Part shown: in pieces, positions 44,067 to 52,529 of the stretch | How the letters are laid out: each line of letters begins with the position of its first letter | Position numbering within the stretch: the stretch's first letter is position 1 | From: Xanthobacteraceae bacterium | GTDB lineage: Bacteria > Pseudomonadota > Alphaproteobacteria > Rhizobiales > Xanthobacteraceae | DNA: 64,000 nucleotides | Assembly: GCA_022841625.1 (NCBI GenBank) | Contig: JALHRD010000017.1 | Coordinates: forward strand, 19,652 to 83,651 | Direction: 5' to 3' | Translations under genes and position numbers: made by a program | The notes under the pieces: model-generated | What the model was told of the DNA's origin: nothing | The model's database searches: none | The model's input: only the letters and a program-made list of their open reading frames with translations

Positions 44067-44167
44067 CTATAACCGCTCCTTCAGAAGCCGGATCAGCCGC
44101 GGCGCGACAAAACCGGAATGGCTGCCCGGCTGGTCGATCGGGTCGCTCAGCCGATAGTGCGGCGCGC
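44067..44167 (-). pseudogene. Duplicated 3' end of the adjacent alpha/beta hydrolase gene
   Basis: These roughly 100 bases closely match the 3' end of the intact hydrolase gene at 44585-44690. Translated on the minus strand they read APHYRLSDPIDQPGSHSGFV then APRLIRLLKERL and a stop, against APHYWLSDPIDEPDSHSGFV and APRLIRFLKERL in the intact copy. The likeness ends abruptly near 44167. The fragment is the relic of a second hydrolase copy or of a partial tandem duplication that left the small gene at 44319 between the two ends. Sequence drift between copies shows it is not recent. Confidence 0.75.
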
Positions 44168-44318
44168 GGTAACGTATCCCCATGATCCAGCGAGGACGCT
44201 GGTCAGCACAATTGCTCTTTTTCTGGCTGCGTGTCGGCGAATGTCGATGTCGGCGAGGACGAATTTCAATTCCTCCACACGCCAGAACCCATTGGCGGTC
44301 ACCGCCAATGTGGCGGCG

Positions 44319-44588
44319 TCACCGGCAACTGCACGGCGCTCCGATGGCTTTGAAATTGCGGCGGGCGAAATTTTCAGCGTCCGAACGGGTCGAAAAGCGG
44401 GCGAACTGGCAGGCGCCGCGTTGACTGCGCATCTGGTCCTCCGCACGCGCATCGATTTCGATCCGACCGCTCGCGCAAAAGACGCCATAGCTCGACATCG
44501 TCTGCGCCAACACCGGACCGCCGCCCAACAACAGCCCGCTCGCCATCGTCATGCCAGCGAGGCATCGCGTGATGCGATTGCGGTTCAC
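44319..44588 (-). CDS. Small secreted hypothetical protein, 89 residues
   Basis: The protein starts at GTG 44588, overlapping the hydrolase stop by four bases (GTGA), so it is probably translated together with that gene. Residues 1-29 form a good Sec signal peptide: basic RNRITRC, a hydrophobic core and GGGPVLAQ. The mature part of about 60 residues has four Cys (GVFCASG, GACQF, APCSC), suggesting disulfides in the periplasm. No known domain was recognised. An alternative frame at 44147-44488 lacks these features. Confidence 0.55.
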   Translation of the reverse strand: MNRNRITRCLAGMTMASGLLLGGGPVLAQTMSSYGVFCASGRIEIDARAEDQMRSQRGACQFARFSTRSDAENFARRNFKAIGAPCSCR

Positions 44589-45436
44589 AGCCGCTCCTTC
44601 AGAAACCGGATCAGCCTTGGAGCGACAAAACCGGAATGGCTGTCCGGCTCGTCGATTGGATCGCTCAGCCAGTAATGCGGTGCGCCGTGCACGACGCAGG
44701 GCCGCGCCTGGAACTCCGCTTGCTTGAGCGCGGTGAGGAATTCCAATGACTGCGTGCGGTAATCGACCGTATCATCCTCGGTGCCCCAGATCAAAAACAC
44801 CGCGGTTTTATTGTTGTCGACAGTCGCATAGCTGATCGGAGAGGCATCGAAATAGAGCTTACGATTTTGCATCGGCGAGGCGCCCAAAAGCGACTCAACG
44901 AGATTGTCGCCGGGATTCTGGATTTGCGAATATTTCCACTGCGTAAGCAGATCGTAGATACCGTAAGTGCCGATCAGCACCTTGACCTTCGAGCTCACCG
45001 CGGCGAATTTGTCCTGCGGATAGGCATTCTTGAACAGCGGGCTCTCACCCGCCAGCGCCACCATCGCCGCGAGGTGCGCACCTGCGGAATTGCCCCACAG
45101 CCCAATCCGGTCAGGATCGAACTTAAGCTCCGTGGCGCGACCACGCATAAACTGAACCGCCGCACGCACATCGCTCACGACGCCCGGAAAAGTGCTGTTG
45201 CCCGGCTTAGTGAGCCGATAGCTGATGGTGAATCCGGCATAGCCGCGCTCGGCAAGATAGGGACCCCAATGCTGAAAAGTGTCGCGTGAGCCGCGCCGCC
45301 AGTACCCACCATGGACATTGACGATGAGTGGAAATGGACCAGGTCCGTCCGGCAAGTAAAGGTCGCCGGTCAGTTCCACCCCGTCATGTGTGGCATAGGT
45401 GAGGTTTTTACGGAGTTCGAGGCTCGGCTTGGTCAT
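44585..45436 (-). CDS. Alpha/beta hydrolase, carboxylesterase/BD-FAE-like
   Basis: An esterase-like protein of 283 residues. LIVNVHGGYWRRGSRDTF is the oxyanion-hole HGG segment. IGLWGNSAGAHLAAMVAL holds the nucleophilic Ser (GxSxG). WGTEDDTVDY contains the catalytic Asp and HGAPHYWL the His. The fold matches the hormone-sensitive lipase/BD-FAE group, which hydrolyses short-chain esters. It lacks a signal peptide. ATG 45436 is chosen. A degraded copy of its 3' end lies at 44067. Confidence 0.87.
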   Translation of the reverse strand: MTKPSLELRKNLTYATHDGVELTGDLYLPDGPGPFPLIVNVHGGYWRRGSRDTFQHWGPYLAERGYAGFTISYRLTKPGNSTFPGVVSDVRAAVQFMRGRATELKFDPDRIGLWGNSAGAHLAAMVALAGESPLFKNAYPQDKFAAVSSKVKVLIGTYGIYDLLTQWKYSQIQNPGDNLVESLLGASPMQNRKLYFDASPISYATVDNNKTAVFLIWGTEDDTVDYRTQSLEFLTALKQAEFQARPCVVHGAPHYWLSDPIDEPDSHSGFVAPRLIRFLKERL

Positions 45437-45577
45437 TTCTTGCACAGAAGTGCCCCCTAATTTGGAATATCAGCCACGGGCCGCCACAAGGCGGTGGAAT
45501 TTTATTGGCGCGTCGAAATTCCCATAATATAGCAAGACCATGGAATGGAAATCGGCCGTTACGGCAGGGGAGCATTA

Positions 45578-46369
45578 GTGACCACGGACTCATTGTCTTC
45601 AATCAGGATCAACGGCATTCGCATTGGCGCGATCGAACGTGGAACCGGAACCCCCCTCCTCTTTCTGCATCCGGGCATTGGCCTCGATCCGACCGCCCCG
45701 GTGCTCGATCGACTAGCGGAACGGGTGCGCCTCGTTGCTCCCATCCATCCGGGCTTCGGCACCTCGGAACAGCCGCCCTCCTTCGATACCGTGGACGATC
45801 TGGCCTATTTCTACCTCGACCTGATGGACGAGCTTGACCTCAAGGACGTGACGCTGGTGGGGGTCTCGCTCGGCGGTTGGATTGCGGCCGAAATGGCAGT
45901 GAAATCGACCGCACGCATTGCCCGGCTGGTCCTTGCCAACGCGGTCGGCATCAAAGTCGGCCCGCGCGAGACCCGCGACATTGCCGATATTTTCGCAATA
46001 CTCGACCAGGACTTCAACGAACGCGCCTATGCCAATTCAGCGCTTGGCATGCGCGACTACAAGACGATGGCTGAATCCGACGTACGCATCGCGGCGCGCA
46101 ACCGTGAAGCCACCGCGCGCTATGCTTGGTCGCCCTACATGCACAATCCCAAACTCAAGAACCGGCTTCACCGCATCAAAATTCCGACGCTGTTCTTGTG
46201 GGGCGACAGCGACCGCATCGTCCTGGAATCCTACGGCCGCGCATATGCAGCCGCGATTCCAGGCGCGCGCTTTGAGACTATCGCAAAGGCTGGCCATTTT
46301 CCGCATCTCGAGCAGGCCGATGAATTCGCGCGCCGCGTTCACGCTTTCATGGAAGGACGTTCGTCATGA
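45578..46369 (+). CDS. Alpha/beta hydrolase, C-C bond hydrolase or esterase type
   Basis: A hydrolase of about 263 residues. LLFLHPGIGLD is the oxyanion region, VTLVGVSLGGWIAAEMAV holds the nucleophilic Ser at about 101, LFLWGDSDRIV the Asp and AGHFPHLEQ the His. The pattern resembles meta-cleavage product hydrolases and related esterases of aromatic pathways. The start is GTG 45578 with a strong GGGGAG upstream; ATG 45545 is less likely. Its stop overlaps the ATG of the monooxygenase gene by four bases, so the two probably act in one pathway. Confidence 0.87.
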   Translation: MTTDSLSSIRINGIRIGAIERGTGTPLLFLHPGIGLDPTAPVLDRLAERVRLVAPIHPGFGTSEQPPSFDTVDDLAYFYLDLMDELDLKDVTLVGVSLGGWIAAEMAVKSTARIARLVLANAVGIKVGPRETRDIADIFAILDQDFNERAYANSALGMRDYKTMAESDVRIAARNREATARYAWSPYMHNPKLKNRLHRIKIPTLFLWGDSDRIVLESYGRAYAAAIPGARFETIAKAGHFPHLEQADEFARRVHAFMEGRSS

Positions 46370-47556
46370 GAGTTTATCACTTCAGTGAGCATCCCTATCC
46401 GGATGCCTGGAACGATCCGCACGGCTATCTGCGTGTCGATCTGCCCAACCGGGCCTGCGACCCCAAAAAAGCTGCCGACCTGTTCCATCGCTATCATGAC
46501 GAATACTTGCTGGCCGATGAACTTGGTCTCGACTTGATGCTCAACGAGCATCACCAGACGGCGACCTGCATGAATTCAACGTCGATTGTCAGCCTTTCGG
46601 TATTGGCACGGCAGACTAAACGCGCCCGCATCCTGATACTTGGCTATCCCATCGGGCACCGGCCCGATCCTCTGCGCTGCGCCGAAGAACTATCCACCAT
46701 CGACGTAATCTCACGCGGCCGGCTCGACATGGGATTCATCAAGGGTGTGCCGTATGAATTTGCGCCATCAAACGCCAACCCGGTTGGCGTCATGGATCGC
46801 TTCTGGGAGTCGCATGATTTCATCATTAAGGCTATGACGTCCCATGATGGACCGTTCAATTGGGAGAGCGAACACTTCCATTATCGGCAAGTAAACATCT
46901 GGCCGCGACCATGGCAGCAGCCACATCCACCGGTGTGGAGCACCACCGCGAGCAAGACCAATGCGCGTGTGCTCGGCGAGCGCGGCTATGTCATGGCGAT
47001 CCTGGGCTCAGGCTATGCTACCAGGGCGCTGTTTGACGCCTATCGTGAGGGCTACGCCTCCACCCACAACGGCGCGATGCCAGGGCCTGACCGGTTCGCT
47101 TATCTCGCCCTGTTCGCAACCGCGCATACCGAAACCGAAGCCCATCGGCGCGGCGAATTGGTTGCCGCTTATCTGCGCACAGGCGCCAATGTTTATCCAC
47201 CATTCAAGAATCCCCCAGGCTATCTGTCTGTAGACGACAATGTGCGGCTGATGCGCGGCATGACGCCTGAGCGCAGTTTCACCAAAGATGGCCGGATCGT
47301 CGACATGCGTACCGGCAGTCTGCAGGACCTAATCGATTCTGTGCTGATGGTCTGCGGCACGCCCGATCAATGCTACACGCAAATCAAGGATTTCATCGAA
47401 TACACCGGCGGCATGAGCAATCTCCTGGTAATGGCGCAGGGTGGCTTCCTCAATCAGAAGGATACTTCCGACAGCCTCACGCTGCTGGCCAAGGAAATTT
47501 TGCCGCGACTGCGGGAACTCAAGCAGCCCGGCGCCACGTCCGTTGCGGCGGCATAA
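46366..47556 (+). CDS. Luciferase-like (LLM) flavin-dependent monooxygenase
   Basis: A TIM-barrel flavoprotein of 396 residues of the bacterial luciferase family. LDLMLNEHHQTATCMNS near 50, LGYPIGHRPDPLRCAEEL, TIDVISRGRLDMGFIKGV and WPRPWQQPHPPVWSTTAS are standard LLM segments in order. Such enzymes use FMNH2 and oxygen to hydroxylate or cleave a substrate. It is translationally coupled to the preceding hydrolase. No flavin reductase gene lies nearby. Confidence 0.88.
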   Translation: MRVYHFSEHPYPDAWNDPHGYLRVDLPNRACDPKKAADLFHRYHDEYLLADELGLDLMLNEHHQTATCMNSTSIVSLSVLARQTKRARILILGYPIGHRPDPLRCAEELSTIDVISRGRLDMGFIKGVPYEFAPSNANPVGVMDRFWESHDFIIKAMTSHDGPFNWESEHFHYRQVNIWPRPWQQPHPPVWSTTASKTNARVLGERGYVMAILGSGYATRALFDAYREGYASTHNGAMPGPDRFAYLALFATAHTETEAHRRGELVAAYLRTGANVYPPFKNPPGYLSVDDNVRLMRGMTPERSFTKDGRIVDMRTGSLQDLIDSVLMVCGTPDQCYTQIKDFIEYTGGMSNLLVMAQGGFLNQKDTSDSLTLLAKEILPRLRELKQPGATSVAAA

Positions 47557-47624
47557 TTCGCGGCGAAAAAGTCAACCAAGGCGCACAGCCGCTACGGCCT
47601 GCGTAAATGACGGAGAGCCCCATC

Positions 47625-47939
47625 ATGTCCCGCCTTGCTACGCTGCTGATTGCCATGTTTGTCGCAGTCGGTCTCTCCGGCGCCCCAACCGCACAATCGC
47701 AAACCGGTCAACTATCGACTGCCGGACAGGCCGAACCTGCCGCGAAAGTCCAAAAAGGCCTGAACAAGGAACAACGCGAACAGGCCAAAGAGGGACGCAA
47801 GGCCGCCAGGCAGAAGGCGCGAGAGGAAAAGAAAGCTGCCAACAAAGCCAAACGCCAGGATTACCGTGCACAGGGCAAACAAAACAACCTCAAGGGCAAA
47901 GCCTTAACTGAATTCGTGAAGACCTGCGCCGCCGGCTGA
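47625..47939 (+). CDS. Small secreted Lys/Ala-rich protein, PsiF-like tail
   Basis: A protein of 104 residues. A signal peptide (RLATLLIAMFVAVGLSGAPT) precedes a highly charged helical region rich in Lys, Ala, Glu and Arg (about 40-90). It ends LKGKALTEFVKTCAAG, which recalls the C-terminus of PsiF-type phosphate-starvation proteins, though the CN motifs of PsiF are missing. ATG 47625 is preferred over 47607. A hairpin follows. Function unknown. Confidence 0.55.
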   Translation: MSRLATLLIAMFVAVGLSGAPTAQSQTGQLSTAGQAEPAAKVQKGLNKEQREQAKEGRKAARQKAREEKKAANKAKRQDYRAQGKQNNLKGKALTEFVKTCAAG

Positions 47940-47955
47940 GATTGCATAACGTCAT

Positions 47956-47988
47956 GCGATGCCATCATCTGCGCAGGGATGGCATCGC
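47956..47988. terminator. Perfect 11-bp hairpin between convergent genes
   Basis: GCGATGCCATC (47956-47966) and GATGGCATCGC (47978-47988) form a perfect stem with an 11-base loop, between the PsiF-like gene (ends 47939) and the convergent SDR gene (ends 48014). There is no T tract. A bidirectional terminator is likely. Confidence 0.55.
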
Positions 47989-48013
47989 GCCTTGCCCGTT
48001 ACAAAACCGATCT

Positions 48014-48802
48014 TCAACCACGTGCGCTAGTTTCACCGAGGTGCTGGCCGCAGTCCATGCGGATGCACTCGCCGGTCATGGTGGTTGCACCTTCGATCAA
48101 GAACAGGGCCGCCACGGCAACGTCATAAGGCCAGATCCCGCGCCGCAGCGGGTATTGCGTGTTCGCCGCCTTCAGCCGCTCCTGGTATTGTTGCTCATTA
48201 AGGATATTGCGCGTCCAGCGGCCAAGCATGCCCCCGGGGCACAAGGCATTGACGCGCACCTCCGGCGCCAACGCCCGCGCGGTCGACAGTGTGAGATTGT
48301 TGAGCGCGCCCTTTGACGCGGTATAGGCCATCGACGACCCGCCCGCGCGCATCGCGCCGACCGACGAAATATTGACAATGGCGGCATCACCGGCTGCCTT
48401 AAGATGCGGCGCCGCGGCGCGCGTCATTTGATAAGCGCCGACCACATTTACCGAATAGATCCGCAAGAACTCGTCGGCGTCGAGCAGGTCCATGCGCTTG
48501 TGCGGGATCGGCTTGGTGGTCGCCGCATTATTGACTAGGACGTCAAGCCGGCCCCACTTGTCGATCGCCGCCTGCACCAGGCGCTTGCAGTCGGGGTCTT
48601 TCGATACGTCGCCCTGCACCGCGATAGCGTCGGCGCCTGCCGCCTTACAGGCCGCAGCGATCGCTTCGCCGCCCGCCTTGTTACTCGCGTAATTAACAAT
48701 AACATTACATCCGCGCGAAGCCAGAATCTTTGCGCATTCCGACCCGATGCCCTCATCCGAACTCGCGCCAGTGACGACGGCCGCCTTACCCCTGATGTCC
48801 AA
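48014..48802 (-). CDS. SDR-family oxidoreductase
   Basis: A classical short-chain dehydrogenase of 262 residues. AAVVTGASSDEGIGSECA is the TGxxxxxGIG cofactor motif with one extra residue. VLVNNAATTKPI is the NNAG element, IVNISSVGAMRAGG includes the active Ser and YTASKGALNNLTL supplies the Tyr-xxx-Lys. VNALCPGGMLGRW follows. Cofactor and substrate are unclear. The gene lies downstream of the GST and Bug genes on the same strand and may belong to the same transcript. Confidence 0.87.
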   Translation of the reverse strand: MDIRGKAAVVTGASSDEGIGSECAKILASRGCNVIVNYASNKAGGEAIAAACKAAGADAIAVQGDVSKDPDCKRLVQAAIDKWGRLDVLVNNAATTKPIPHKRMDLLDADEFLRIYSVNVVGAYQMTRAAAPHLKAAGDAAIVNISSVGAMRAGGSSMAYTASKGALNNLTLSTARALAPEVRVNALCPGGMLGRWTRNILNEQQYQERLKAANTQYPLRRGIWPYDVAVAALFLIEGATTMTGECIRMDCGQHLGETSARG

Positions 48803-48868
48803 CTCTAACCTCCCGATGTGAAGTGCCCAGGGATAGTTCTAGAGCACAATCTGCGGGAAGGAAAACAG

Positions 48869-49882
48869 CTACCGTTTCGATAGCGCCGCAAGCCGCGCCA
48901 GCAGTTCCGGTGGGAAAGCCGCAGCCTTCCGCAAGACCGCCTCAATCTGCTCGCCGGTCCGGGGCGTGACCTTTAGACCGCGCTTATTGACGTCCTCGAT
49001 TAATCCTGGATCCTTCATGGCGGCATCGAAGCCTCGCCGAAGCAGCGCAATTCGATCAGCTGGAACGTCGGGCGGCGCCAACCATGGCCGACCTGTCTCA
49101 AGCGCCGAAGCGTGAAAATCGAGAATTGCGCGTTGTTCCTCGTCCTTAGTGAACTCGAAGATCGTCGGCGCATTTAAACCCGGAACGTGATCGCGTTCGG
49201 TGGTGAACAGGAGCCGAAACGTCCCATTGTCGAGCATCGGCTGGGCCGATTGTGCGAACGCCGTGATCGTCTGACAAATGCCCTGCACCTCATTCCGCTG
49301 CATCGCCAGCACCACGTCGGTCGAGCCCTTGTAGCCGTCGACGGTGCGAAACCGCATGCCGAGAAGGTTCTTCAAAAGCACCGGCATTTCGGACAATGAA
49401 GTGCCCGCGCCATCGGTTCCAAAGAGGAGCTCACGCTCGTACAGGTCGGCCGGCGAGCGTATGCCGGCGTCAACACGTGCAAAACAACCGCGATTGGTCA
49501 TTTCCGGACTGCCGATCCAATTAAATTTGAGCGGATCAAAATTTGCGTTGGGTTTCTTGGCAAAGGCATAGTTCGGAATGTTGCGGCTGACCGAGCCAAG
49601 CACGGTGCCGTCGCGCGGTGCGCGATTGAACAGGTGATTGGCCGCGACCAGCGAGCCTGCGCCGGGCATGTTTTCGACGACGAAATTCGGTTGCCCCGGA
49701 ATGTATTGTGGCAAATAGCGGACAACCAGCCGCACCCAGGTGTCGTAGTCACCCGGCGAGGTTCCGACAATCACCCGAATGGTCTTGCCCTTGTAGAACT
49801 CGTTAGCGGGCTGAGCCGCCACAACGGTAGCGCAGAAGATGGTCGCAAGAACGAGTGAAGAAAACAAAACCATTCGCCTCAT
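48869..49882 (-). CDS. Bug/TctC-like tripartite tricarboxylate receptor (divergent)
   Basis: A periplasmic receptor of 337 residues. The signal peptide is RRMVLFSSLVLATIFCATVVAAQ. KTIRVIVGTSPGDYDTWVRL replaces the usual PFAAGG loop, a divergent subgroup of the family. FVVENMPGAGSLVAANHLFN matches the second ligand loop. The start ATG 49882 has an ideal GGGAGG five bases upstream; a longer reading to 50119 overlaps the GST gene. It follows the GST gene by 38 bp. No permease is nearby. Confidence 0.85.
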   Translation of the reverse strand: MRRMVLFSSLVLATIFCATVVAAQPANEFYKGKTIRVIVGTSPGDYDTWVRLVVRYLPQYIPGQPNFVVENMPGAGSLVAANHLFNRAPRDGTVLGSVSRNIPNYAFAKKPNANFDPLKFNWIGSPEMTNRGCFARVDAGIRSPADLYERELLFGTDGAGTSLSEMPVLLKNLLGMRFRTVDGYKGSTDVVLAMQRNEVQGICQTITAFAQSAQPMLDNGTFRLLFTTERDHVPGLNAPTIFEFTKDEEQRAILDFHASALETGRPWLAPPDVPADRIALLRRGFDAAMKDPGLIEDVNKRGLKVTPRTGEQIEAVLRKAAAFPPELLARLAALSKR

Positions 49883-49920
49883 GCTTACCTCCCTGCTGGC
49901 ATCCTCCGACCTGCGCCGGA

Positions 49921-50622
49921 TTACGCGGCTGCATATTTGCCGCGGCCGAAGAATTGATCCTTCTGTTCGTCGGAAGCGGTTTCGCGGTTCGACTTGATCA
50001 CGGCGATTTTGGCGAGCGCCGCCTTCACCGCCGGCCGCGCAGCAATGACATCGAACCAGCGCGTAAGGTTGGGCTTGTCGGTGAACGACACACCCTGGGC
50101 GTCGTGGTTGCGGGTCCACGGGAAGGTGGCAATATCGGCAATCGAATATTCCTTGCCGCCGAGCCAGGGCGACTCGCCGAGCCGCTTCTCCAACACGCCG
50201 TACAACCGCTTCACTTCGCTCTGGTAGCGATCATGGGCGTAGCTGTCGACGCTCTTGGGGACGAACAATTTAAAATGAGTTAGCTGGCCGAACATCGGCC
50301 CAACACCCGTCAATTGGATCATCAGCCACTGAATCGTCTCGTAACGCGCCGCGGTGTCCTTCGGCATGAGGCGACCGGACTTCTCGGCAAGATACATCAG
50401 GATCGCACCAGATTCGAACACCGTATACGGCTTGCCACCGGGACCCTCGCGATCGACAATTGCCGGGATCTTGTTGTTTGGATTAATCTTTAGGTAGGCG
50501 GGACTGTACTGCTCGCCCTTCCAGACATCGATGAAGTGCTCGGTATACGGCAACCCGCACTCTTCAAGGATGATGTAGATTTTCTGCACGTTCGGACTCG
50601 TTAGGGCATAAAAATCGATCAT
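49921..50622 (-). CDS. Glutathione S-transferase-like protein
   Basis: A cytosolic GST fold of 233 residues. The N-terminal thioredoxin-like domain reads YALTSPNVQKIYIILEECGL with a Ser at the activation position. INPNNKIPAIVDREGPGGK and FESGAILMYLAEKSGR (the Glu-Ser glutathione site) follow. The C-terminal helical domain has YSIADIATFPW. It resembles the YfcG/YghU disulfide-reductase-like GSTs. ATG 50622 is chosen over 50703. It leads a transcript toward the Bug receptor and possibly the SDR. Confidence 0.88.
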   Translation of the reverse strand: MIDFYALTSPNVQKIYIILEECGLPYTEHFIDVWKGEQYSPAYLKINPNNKIPAIVDREGPGGKPYTVFESGAILMYLAEKSGRLMPKDTAARYETIQWLMIQLTGVGPMFGQLTHFKLFVPKSVDSYAHDRYQSEVKRLYGVLEKRLGESPWLGGKEYSIADIATFPWTRNHDAQGVSFTDKPNLTRWFDVIAARPAVKAALAKIAVIKSNRETASDEQKDQFFGRGKYAAA

Positions 50623-50782
50623 CGGGGCACGCCTTTGCTGTCGGATTGATCGCAACGGTAGCGGCGCAGGCTCTGCCAGGCAAGCCAGTGGGCTGTGACA
50701 CATCCGTTGACAAAGGCCCTGCCCCCACGCAAGCCGAAGCTGTCACCGGCACGATTAGCGGATGTAAACGGATGCGCGCAAA

Positions 50783-51757
50783 ATGAATCGTCCCAGGCTC
50801 TTCCTAGTTGCCGCGACCGCCGCACTGATCGGCGGCTTCACATCGGTCTCTTTGGCGCAGGACAGATACCCCACCCGCGCGGTTGAAATTGTGGTGCCAT
50901 TCGCGGCCGGCGGCGGCACCGACGTCTTGGCGCGGCTGTTGGCCGACCGGCTTACGCGGCGGCTTGGACAGAACTTTGTGGTGCTCAACCGCCCCGGCGC
51001 CAATACCAATCTCGGCACGCAGCTGGTCGCAAGGGCTAGACCCGACGGCTACACGCTCGCCATGGCCAGCATAGGAATTGCCGCCAATCCCTTGCTCTAT
51101 CGCAAGCTTGGCTACGATCCAGCCAACGATCTCGCGCCGATCTCGTTGTTGGCCAATGCACCAACCGTCCTGGTGGTGCATCCGTCGTTTCCAACCAATA
51201 CTTTACCTGAATTCATCGCCTATGTGAAAGCCAATCCTGGTCGGCTCAACTATGCTTCCTACGGCGCCGGATCCAGTCCGCATCTTGCGACCGAGTTATT
51301 CAAAATAATGACCAGCACCGATATCATGCATGTGCCATTCAGCGGCGGCGGGCCGGCCGCCATCGCCGTCACTGGCAATCAAGTACAGATGCTATTCGCG
51401 AGCGTGCTGCCCGTGCTCGGCCTTGTGCGCAGCGCAAACCTCAAACCGATTGCGATTGCCGCCAAAACACGTTCAGCGCTCTTGCCCGACGTGCCGACAT
51501 TCCGGGAAAGTGGCCTCGACTACGAGACCGGAACCTGGTTCGGCCTGCTCGCACCCGCCAAGACTCCATCATCCGTACTGGAGACGTTGCACGCACATGC
51601 GGTCGAAGTCCTGCAAGACCCGAATTTCCGGACCAAAATGTCCGAACAAGGCGCCGATGTAATCGGCAATTCGCCAGCCCAGTTCCGCGAACATATCACG
51701 GCGGAAACATTACGGCTCGCAACTGTGATCCGAACCGCCAAGATACAGCTAGACTAA
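50783..51757 (+). CDS. Bug/TctC-family tripartite tricarboxylate receptor
   Basis: A periplasmic receptor of 324 residues. The signal peptide LFLVAATAALIGGFTSVSLA ends near AQDRYP. AVEIVVPFAAGGGTDVLAR and VVLNRPGANTNLGTQLVARA are the two ligand-binding loops. PHLATELFKIMTSTDIMHVP and SALLPDVPTFRESGLDYETG are classic late-domain signatures. RraA-like aldolase follows 24 bp downstream, so the bound acid may be a substrate of that pathway. Confidence 0.92.
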   Translation: MNRPRLFLVAATAALIGGFTSVSLAQDRYPTRAVEIVVPFAAGGGTDVLARLLADRLTRRLGQNFVVLNRPGANTNLGTQLVARARPDGYTLAMASIGIAANPLLYRKLGYDPANDLAPISLLANAPTVLVVHPSFPTNTLPEFIAYVKANPGRLNYASYGAGSSPHLATELFKIMTSTDIMHVPFSGGGPAAIAVTGNQVQMLFASVLPVLGLVRSANLKPIAIAAKTRSALLPDVPTFRESGLDYETGTWFGLLAPAKTPSSVLETLHAHAVEVLQDPNFRTKMSEQGADVIGNSPAQFREHITAETLRLATVIRTAKIQLD

Positions 51758-51781
51758 AAACACAGATTTAGGAGCGACGCC

Positions 51782-52513
51782 ATGGCAGAGAAGAAACTCA
51801 CCGGCCGCATTGCGCGCGAGAAAATCAGACTGATGGAAGTGCCGCGCCCGCCCGTCGGCGCGGTGGAGCGCTACCGAGCACTCGGCGATTGCACTGGCGT
51901 AGTCTGCGACACGATGGATGAGTTGGGCATCCCGCTTGGCGCCGTCGGTGCATCGGTACTCAAGCCCACCATGCCTGGCACTATCATGGTCGGACCCGCG
52001 CTCACGCTGCGCAATATCCTGCAACGGATTGATCCGCTCGCCGGCGCGCGCGACCACGTCAACAAGATGGCTGAGTTCGAATGCCATAATCTTGCGACCC
52101 CGGGCGATGTGCTGGTAATTGATGGCGTGCCAAGCGTCTCCAACATCGGCGGAAACTCGGCGCAAACCGGCAAGCGTCAGGGCGAGGTCGGGGCGATCGT
52201 GCACGGCGGCATCCGCGATATCTCGCATCAACGCACCGTCGGCTATCCGATCTGGGCCAGCGACATCACGCCGGTCACCGGCAAATGGCGGATCGAGGCG
52301 GCCGAGATCAACGGCCCGGTGATGATCGGCGGCGTGCAGGTGCATCCCGGTGATCTCGTGATCGCCGACGACACCGGCGTCTGTTTCATTCCGCGCGATC
52401 GGATTATGGACGTGCTGGAGGCCGCCGAGGCGCGCGCGACGTCCGAGACCACCCGCGTAAAGGCCATCGATTCAGGGCTCTCGGTGCCCGACGTGCTTCA
52501 CGCGGGCTCGTAA
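51782..52513 (+). CDS. RraA-like aldolase/decarboxylase family protein
   Basis: A protein of 243 residues of the RraA/HMG-aldolase fold. VGPALTLRN is the early family segment. DVLVIDGVPSVSNIGGN and VHGGIRDISHQRT (Arg-Asp of the active site) follow, and PGDLVIADDTGVCFIPRD completes it. True RraA regulates RNase E. Proteins in catabolic contexts often act as 4-hydroxy-4-methyl-2-oxoglutarate aldolase or oxaloacetate decarboxylase, which ends protocatechuate-type ring cleavage. The start ATG 51782 has AGGAG upstream. A catabolic role is inferred from context. Confidence 0.82.
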   Translation: MAEKKLTGRIAREKIRLMEVPRPPVGAVERYRALGDCTGVVCDTMDELGIPLGAVGASVLKPTMPGTIMVGPALTLRNILQRIDPLAGARDHVNKMAEFECHNLATPGDVLVIDGVPSVSNIGGNSAQTGKRQGEVGAIVHGGIRDISHQRTVGYPIWASDITPVTGKWRIEAAEINGPVMIGGVQVHPGDLVIADDTGVCFIPRDRIMDVLEAAEARATSETTRVKAIDSGLSVPDVLHAGS

Positions 52514-52529
52514 GCGCGACCGAATTGTC

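Noticed and set aside
44147-44488. Alternative 113-residue minus-strand frame overlapping the small secreted-protein gene
   Set aside because: It has no signal peptide or ribosome-binding site and overlaps the better supported frame at 44319-44588, which is coupled to the hydrolase.
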